Source: an uncultured Rikenellaceae bacterium
Lineage (GTDB): Bacteria; Bacteroidota; Bacteroidia; Bacteroidales; UBA932
Direction of reading: 5' to 3'
Assembly: GCA_937906485.1 (NCBI GenBank)
Contig: CALCYB010000123.1
Span: 1-17,436 of the forward strand
DNA length: 17,436 bases
A model generated the notes under the pieces. That model saw only the letters and a list, made by a program, of their open reading frames with translations. It had not been told where the DNA came from and did not search any database. Positions 13,286 through 17,436 of the stretch are shown here, piece after piece. Every line of letters begins with the position of its first letter. Position 1 is the stretch's first letter. A program made the position numbers and the translations under genes.

Positions 13286-14513
13286 CATGACCATCGCAGA
13301 GTTCCAAGGTCTTCGGTTTGCCTGCCGGAAAGTAGCTGGTCCGGTTGCCTACTGTGCATTGAGCATCCGCAGTGGCACACGCGACGAAGGGAAACCGGGC
13401 GGTTTGGCCCACTTTACCGAACACCTGCTGTTCAAGGGAACCGTCCACCGGACGGCCACCTCCATCAACAACCGGCTGGAACGGCTGGGAGGAGAACTCA
13501 ATGCCTATACCACCAAGGAAGATACCGTCATCCACGCAACCGTCCTGAAGGAAGATCTGGCCAAGGCCATTGACCTGATCATCGAAATGGTTTTTGCATC
13601 GGTCTTCCCGGAGAAAGAGATTGAAAAGGAACGGACCGTCATCCTGGATGAGATCAACTCCTACAAAGACGCCCCTTCGGAACAGATTTTTGATGACTTC
13701 GAGGAGCACCTGTTCACAGGTACCGCCCTGGCCATGCCTGTCTTGGGAAAAACCTCCACCTTGAAAACCATCAGACGCCAGCACCTGACGGACTATGTCC
13801 AACGCCAATATGTCCCGGAACGGATCGCCATTACCGTCCAAGGGGACTACTCCGAAGCCCGCATCGAGCAGATGATCCGCCGTTCCCTGGAGCGTCACTG
13901 TCCCCAGTTGTCTGCTACCCGCCAGCAACATCTTCCGACACCGGGCATACCGGTGCAAGCGACACCGTTCTTCAAAGAAACCCGACGCAAAGGCTACCAG
14001 ACCCATTGCCTGATGGGGGCTCCCGCCTACTCCGCCTACGATGAACGCCGCAATGCCCTGATCCTGCTCACCAACCTGCTGGGCGGACCTGCAGCCAACT
14101 CGCGTCTGAATACCCTACTTCGCGAAAAGAATGCCCTGGTTTACAGCGTGGACGCCTCCTACAATGCTTACCGCGACATTGGGTGCTTTGCCATCTACTT
14201 CGGATGTGACCACGACCACTACCAGCGGTGTGTCCAACTGGTCCGCAAGGAATTGGAGCGTCTCTGCAACGATCCGCTTTCAGATACAGCCCTGCGGATG
14301 GCCAAACGCCAGTTTCTGGGCCAATGGGCCATTTCCTCGGATCACGGAGAAAGTCAGGTTCTTTCCATGGGGAAAAGTCTGCTGACCTACGGACGGATAC
14401 TGAACCAGGAGGAAATCCGCCACCGCATCGAAACCATCTCATCAAAAGACCTTCAGGAGGTTGCCCAAGAAATTTTCCAACCGGACCGCCTGAGCCAACT
14501 CACTTACCGCTGA
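13275..14513 (+). CDS. M16-family zinc metallopeptidase
   Basis: M16 (insulinase/pitrilysin) peptidases use an inverted zinc motif HxxEH followed about 76 residues later by Glu. Here the motif is HFTEH (His46, Glu49 catalytic base, His50), with Glu126 in the ILDEINSYKD stretch as third ligand and Glu119 seven residues before it as the usual supporting acid. The protein is about 412 residues, the size of single-subunit M16B proteins, with an inactive-type C-terminal half that includes NLLGGPAANSRLNTLLREKNALVY, the usual R/Y substrate-binding region (over about residues 270-293). No signal peptide is apparent. Start choice: ATG at 13275 overlaps the upstream gene by 11 bases; ATG at 13287 is also possible, and the upstream in-frame 13230 start would add residues unlike the family. 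The O-methyltransferase gene starts two bases after its stop. Confidence 0.9.
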   Translation: MPIDMTIAEFQGLRFACRKVAGPVAYCALSIRSGTRDEGKPGGLAHFTEHLLFKGTVHRTATSINNRLERLGGELNAYTTKEDTVIHATVLKEDLAKAIDLIIEMVFASVFPEKEIEKERTVILDEINSYKDAPSEQIFDDFEEHLFTGTALAMPVLGKTSTLKTIRRQHLTDYVQRQYVPERIAITVQGDYSEARIEQMIRRSLERHCPQLSATRQQHLPTPGIPVQATPFFKETRRKGYQTHCLMGAPAYSAYDERRNALILLTNLLGGPAANSRLNTLLREKNALVYSVDASYNAYRDIGCFAIYFGCDHDHYQRCVQLVRKELERLCNDPLSDTALRMAKRQFLGQWAISSDHGESQVLSMGKSLLTYGRILNQEEIRHRIETISSKDLQEVAQEIFQPDRLSQLTYR

Positions 14514-14515
14514 TC

Positions 14516-15133
14516 ATGTCCTCGCTTACCGTCATAGAAGAAACTCTGCAGTGGATTGAACGCCAGACCCACCTGCGCACCAAACAAGCCCGGATGCTCT
14601 CCGGAGCCGACCAAGGAAAACTCCTCCAGTTCATCTCCCTGATGCTCCGTCCGCAACGCATCCTGGAACTGGGCACCTTTACCGGCTATTCGGCCGTCTG
14701 CCTCTCCCGTGGACTGACCGATGACGGAAGACTGGACGCACTGGAGATCAACGACGAGCTGGAAGACCTGATTCTGGAAGGATTTACCCGCGCAGGCCTG
14801 CGGGAAACCGGCAAGGAAAAAGCCCGTCTGTTCCTGGGGGATGCCTGCGAGCTGCTCCCCAAGATGGAAGGCCCCTACGACCTGGTCTATATCGATGCCA
14901 ACAAACGGGATTATCCCCGCTATCTGGAACTGGTTCTTCCCCTGGTCCGTCCGGGAGGCTATATCCTGGCGGACAATGTCCTATGGGACGGCAAGATATA
15001 CTGGGAGCATCCTCCCAAAGACGCACAGACCCAGGCTATTCTCCAATTCAACCACCTGGTTGCCCATTCCGAAACACTGGAAAGCGTCTTGCTGCCCATC
15101 CGTGACGGATTGTACCTGATTCGAAAAAAATGA
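14516..15133 (+). CDS. Class I SAM-dependent O-methyltransferase (COMT-like family)
   Basis: The protein has 205 residues and belongs to the cation-dependent O-methyltransferase family related to catechol and caffeoyl-CoA O-methyltransferases. Visible motifs are the SAM-binding motif I LELGTFTGYSAVCLSRGL, the acidic strand end LDALEIN, then LVYIDANKRDYPRY with the metal-binding Asp, and GGYILADNVLWDGK with the second Asp-Asn pair. The substrate cannot be predicted; bacterial members may act on catechol-like or other small hydroxylated compounds. The ATG at 14516 starts two bases after the M16 stop and gives the usual N-terminal helix; the frame is open much farther upstream, but that part only overlaps the peptidase gene. 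The stop is preceded by a run of A bases, and dnaX begins 15 bases later. Confidence 0.9.
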   Translation: MSSLTVIEETLQWIERQTHLRTKQARMLSGADQGKLLQFISLMLRPQRILELGTFTGYSAVCLSRGLTDDGRLDALEINDELEDLILEGFTRAGLRETGKEKARLFLGDACELLPKMEGPYDLVYIDANKRDYPRYLELVLPLVRPGGYILADNVLWDGKIYWEHPPKDAQTQAILQFNHLVAHSETLESVLLPIRDGLYLIRKK

Positions 15134-15134
15134 T

Positions 15135-15142
15135 TATTTTTG
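15135..15142 (+). promoter_or_regulatory. Candidate Bacteroidota -7 box just before dnaX
   Basis: TATTTTTG matches TAnnTTTG and ends six bases before the dnaX ATG at 15149. If used, transcription would begin at or just before the start codon. The region is AT-rich within an otherwise GC-rich stretch, which supports it, but there is no matching -33 element and the match could be chance. Confidence 0.4.
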
Positions 15143-15148
15143 TAGGGT

Positions 15149-16915
15149 ATGGAACAATTCATTGTATCGGCCCGAAAATACAGGCCCAACACCTTTGAAA
15201 GTCTGATCGGACAAGACAACATTGCCCGCACGCTCAAGAACTCGATTCTGCGCGACCAACTGGCGCATGCCTACCTGTTCTGCGGTCCGCGTGGAGTCGG
15301 CAAGACAACGACTGCACGGATCTTTGCCAAATCCATCAACTGCCAGCATCCGACAGCGGATATGGAACCCTGTGGCACCTGTGAATCCTGCCTTTCGTTT
15401 GCGGAAGGACGTTCCTACTGCATCCACGAGCTGGATGCAGCCTCCAACAACTCGGTAGATGACATCCGGAACCTCACAGAAATGGTCCGCATACCTCCCC
15501 AAGTCGGAAAATACAGCGTCTATATCATCGATGAGGTCCACATGCTGTCGTCCTCGGCATTCAACGCATTCCTCAAGACCCTGGAAGAACCCCCCTCTCA
15601 TGCCATTTTCATCCTGGCTACCACCGAGAAACACAAGATTCTTCCGACCATTCTATCGCGTTGCCAGACCTACGACTTCAACCGGATCTCCATTCCGGAC
15701 ATTGTCAGCAACCTCCAGCAGATCGCCCGTCAGGAATCCATACAGATCGAAGAGGATGCCTTGCACATTCTGGCCCAGAAAGCCGATGGGGCCATGCGGG
15801 ATGCCCTCACGCTTTTTGACCAGACCGTAGCCTTCTGCGGCTCGACCATTACCTACGAACAAGTCATCCAGAACCTCAATGTTTTGGATTACGACCATTA
15901 TTTCCGGTTGACCCAAGCAGCTCTTGCCGGCAATCATGTGGACGCACTCCTGCTGCTGGATGAAGTCCTGGGCAAGGGATTCAATGCCCTGCACTTTCTA
16001 TCCGGCCTGAGTTCCCACCTGCGCGACCTGCTGGTGTGCAAACACGAGGCTTCCAAAGCCTTGCTCTCTCTGCCCCCCAGCCTGGTCCATCGTTACGAAG
16101 AACAAGCCGCACAATGCTCGGTAAAATGGCTGTACCAGGCCCTGACCATCACCACCACCTGCGAAGCCGGATACAAGCAATCCGGCAACCAACGCCTTCT
16201 GATTGAATTTGCCTTGATCAAATGGGCCATGATCAACCAGAGCGAAGCCGCACCGGTGACGGCTCCCCAACCGGTCCAACCGCAGCCCCAACCGGCCCAA
16301 CCGCAACCCCAACCGGCCCAACCGCAACCCCAACCGGTCCAACCGCAGCCCCAACCGGTCCAACAACAGCAACAACCGGTCCAACCGCAACCTCAACCGG
16401 TCCAACAACAGCCACAACCGCAACCCCAACCGGCGCCCAAGGCCCGACCGGCCGGACTCTCCCTGAAGGCCATGCTGGCAGAGGCGGAGGCCGCCCGACA
16501 AGAAGAGGGGAAAAAACCCGTCATGGAGAACCGCAACTTTGATGAAGCGGATTTCCGTACAGCCTGGGAGGCCTACATTGAAGTCCAACGGGAGAAAAAC
16601 CGCACATCCCTGGCTGCTGCCCTGCAAAAAGCCCAACTGATCTTCCACCTCAACCCGGAAGACCCGTGGGTGACCTTCTTTGTAGACAATGCCTCACAAC
16701 AGGATTGGATCAAAAAGAAAAACCTGCCGGAGATGGAAGAATTCCTGCGCGGACATCTCCAGAACAATCTGGTCCGGATTTTGGTAGAACTGACTCCCGA
16801 TCAGGACCAAGGCGAAAAAAAGCCCTACATGCCCTCAGAAAAAGCCAAACAGCTGCTGACTGACCATCCGCAGCTCAGACAGTTAAAAACAGACTTGGAT
16901 TTAGACATCAAATAA
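15149..16915 (+). CDS. dnaX: DNA polymerase III subunit gamma/tau
   Basis: DnaX is the ATPase of the clamp loader that places the sliding clamp on DNA and, in its long form, ties polymerase cores and helicase together. The protein has 588 residues. Domains in order: AAA+ module with Walker A GPRGVGKTT (46-54), zinc cysteines Cys65, Cys75, Cys78, Cys81, Walker B IIDEVHML (about 127-134) and the clamp-loader SRC motif in ILSRCQTYDF; a lid and collar region to about 365; a Pro/Gln-rich linker with seven heptapeptide repeats (374-422); and a C-terminal domain (about 450-588) rich in charged residues. The linker would be a flexible tether. An in-frame A AAA AAG heptamer lies at 16816-16822, near the 3' end. 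lptB starts two bases after its stop. Single products are expected unless the heptamer is used. Confidence 0.95.
   Translation: MEQFIVSARKYRPNTFESLIGQDNIARTLKNSILRDQLAHAYLFCGPRGVGKTTTARIFAKSINCQHPTADMEPCGTCESCLSFAEGRSYCIHELDAASNNSVDDIRNLTEMVRIPPQVGKYSVYIIDEVHMLSSSAFNAFLKTLEEPPSHAIFILATTEKHKILPTILSRCQTYDFNRISIPDIVSNLQQIARQESIQIEEDALHILAQKADGAMRDALTLFDQTVAFCGSTITYEQVIQNLNVLDYDHYFRLTQAALAGNHVDALLLLDEVLGKGFNALHFLSGLSSHLRDLLVCKHEASKALLSLPPSLVHRYEEQAAQCSVKWLYQALTITTTCEAGYKQSGNQRLLIEFALIKWAMINQSEAAPVTAPQPVQPQPQPAQPQPQPAQPQPQPVQPQPQPVQQQQQPVQPQPQPVQQQPQPQPQPAPKARPAGLSLKAMLAEAEAARQEEGKKPVMENRNFDEADFRTAWEAYIEVQREKNRTSLAAALQKAQLIFHLNPEDPWVTFFVDNASQQDWIKKKNLPEMEEFLRGHLQNNLVRILVELTPDQDQGEKKPYMPSEKAKQLLTDHPQLRQLKTDLDLDIK
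16268..16414 (+). repeat. Seven 21-base tandem repeats coding Pro/Gln heptapeptides in dnaX
   Basis: Seven consecutive 21-base units encode QPVQPQP, QPAQPQP, QPAQPQP, QPVQPQP, QPVQQQQ, QPVQPQP and QPVQQQP, followed by a partial unit. Units differ by GTC/GCC at the third codon, CAG/CAA at the sixth, or Pro-to-Gln changes. The near identity at the DNA level points to recent expansion, and such repeats are prone to length change by slippage. Confidence 0.9.
16816..16822 (+). promoter_or_regulatory. Possible -1 frameshift heptamer A AAA AAG in dnaX
   Basis: The bases read GAA AAA AAG in the dnaX frame, giving an A AAA AAG heptamer in the X XXY YYZ register, the same as the E. coli dnaX slippery site. 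An AGGA lies nine bases upstream. A shift of -1 would replace the last 30 residues with 13 others and stop at 16863. A 6-bp stem (16851-16856 with 16870-16875) is too far downstream to look ideal. Confidence 0.25.
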
Positions 16916-16917
16916 TT

Positions 16918-17436
16918 ATGCGATTATATTGTACTGACCTGGTAAAGAAATACGGTATCCGTACTGTGGTAAAAGGTGTATCCATTCACGTAGATCAAGG
17001 TGAGATTGTTGGACTGCTTGGCCCGAACGGAGCCGGCAAGACCACCAGTTTCTACATGATTACCGGTCTGATCAAACCCAATTCCGGCCGCATTTTCCTC
17101 AATGACGAGGAAATCACGGACCTGCCCATGTACAAACGGGCCCAACGCGGTTTGGGCTACCTGGCCCAGGAAGCATCTGTGTTCCGGAAAATGAGCGTTG
17201 AAAACAACATCCTCTCCATCATGGAAATGTGTGGTATCCCGAAATCGGAGCGTCGGGACCGGCTGGAAGGACTGATCGAGGAATTCGGTCTGCACAAAGT
17301 CCGCAAAAGCTTGGGTATCCAGTTGTCCGGTGGGGAAAGACGCCGTTGTGAAATCGCTCGGGCACTGGCCATTGACCCGAAATTCATCCTGCTGGACGAA
17401 CCTTTTGCCGGCGTTGACCCCATCGCTGTAGAAGAC
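16918..17436 (+). CDS. lptB: LPS export ABC transporter ATP-binding protein LptB, 3' end missing
   Basis: LptB is the cytoplasmic ATPase of the LptB2FG complex that extracts lipopolysaccharide from the inner membrane and pushes it across the periplasmic bridge to the outer membrane. The 173 residues present include Walker A GPNGAGKTT (Lys41), the Q-loop in YLAQEASVFRKMSVENN, the ABC signature LSGGERRRCEIARAL and Walker B FILLDEPFAGVDPIAVED, the last being typical of LptB rather than other ABC ATPases. The gene runs off the window about 70 residues short of the usual length of roughly 240. The ATG at 16918, two bases after the dnaX stop, gives a normal N-terminus. It indicates a Gram-negative host with an LPS outer membrane. 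Confidence 0.94.
   Translation, partial: MRLYCTDLVKKYGIRTVVKGVSIHVDQGEIVGLLGPNGAGKTTSFYMITGLIKPNSGRIFLNDEEITDLPMYKRAQRGLGYLAQEASVFRKMSVENNILSIMEMCGIPKSERRDRLEGLIEEFGLHKVRKSLGIQLSGGERRRCEIARALAIDPKFILLDEPFAGVDPIAVED

Noticed and set aside
15123..15133. A-run before the O-methyltransferase stop (CGA AAA AAA TGA) as a programmed frameshift into dnaX
   Set aside because: The methyltransferase and dnaX are in the same frame, so a -1 shift would not join them, and the shifted frame ends soon after. No stimulating structure is visible.
16505..16517. GGGGAAAAAAC in dnaX as a -1 slippery site producing a gamma form
   Set aside because: In the dnaX register it reads GGG AAA AAA CCC, which does not allow tandem re-pairing in the -1 frame. 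The A6 run alone is weak.
16222..16542. Pro/Thr/Gly-rich open frames on both strands over the dnaX repeats, resembling a collagen-like protein
   Set aside because: They are out-of-frame readings of the 21-base repeat and have no start context or flanking domain of their own.

Overview
The window joins two pieces of DNA that do not look as if they come from the same genome. Bases 1 to about 2670 are GC-rich and carry the start of a division and cell-wall (dcw) cluster: the 3' part of rsmH, a small FtsL-like membrane protein, and the first two thirds of a class B penicillin-binding protein (ftsI). Gene order, a C-ending codon bias (nearly all Arg codons CGC) and pyrimidine-rich gaps without Shine-Dalgarno sequences suggest Verrucomicrobiota or a relative; this assignment is an inference. 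Near base 2670 the ftsI frame passes without a stop into the second GTPase domain of Der, and everything downstream reads as a Bacteroidota (probably Bacteroidales) chromosome: a DUF4783-type protein, promoter boxes of the TAnnTTTG type, a large NtrY-like kinase and familiar Bacteroidota housekeeping genes. The simplest reading is a chimeric contig, and the 749-residue ftsI-der ORF should not be taken as a real fusion protein without read-level proof.

The Bacteroidota part is dense and mostly housekeeping. The der fragment ends at a hairpin shared with the convergent DUF4783-type gene. Divergent from that gene is rlmH (23S rRNA methyltransferase), followed 8 bases later by a 1195-residue, ten-membrane-segment histidine kinase. 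Convergent with the kinase, five bases away, is a sigma-54 response regulator that lacks a DNA-binding domain. Its start overlaps the stop of a Ppx/GppA-family phosphatase gene by four bases, so those two form a leftward operon. From a compact divergent promoter, cmk and ispH (overlapping by 17 bases) run rightward. Then come efp with its own promoter box inside ispH and a hairpin terminator after it, an unrecognised exported protein, an M16 zinc peptidase, an O-methyltransferase, dnaX with a Pro/Gln heptapeptide-repeat linker, and the 5' part of lptB.

The genes serve translation and rRNA modification (rsmH, rlmH, efp, der), replication (dnaX), nucleotide and isoprenoid synthesis (cmk, ispH), envelope building (ftsI, ftsL, lptB) and signalling (kinase, regulator, phosphatase). 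Points that deserve a second look are the chimeric junction, the kinase/regulator/phosphatase block with its HTH-less regulator and GAFTSA loop, promoter boxes placed so close to start codons that leaderless mRNAs are likely, and an in-frame A AAA AAG heptamer in dnaX. No gene-free stretch exceeds 90 bases. No RNA genes, insertion sequences, CRISPR arrays or phage genes were seen.
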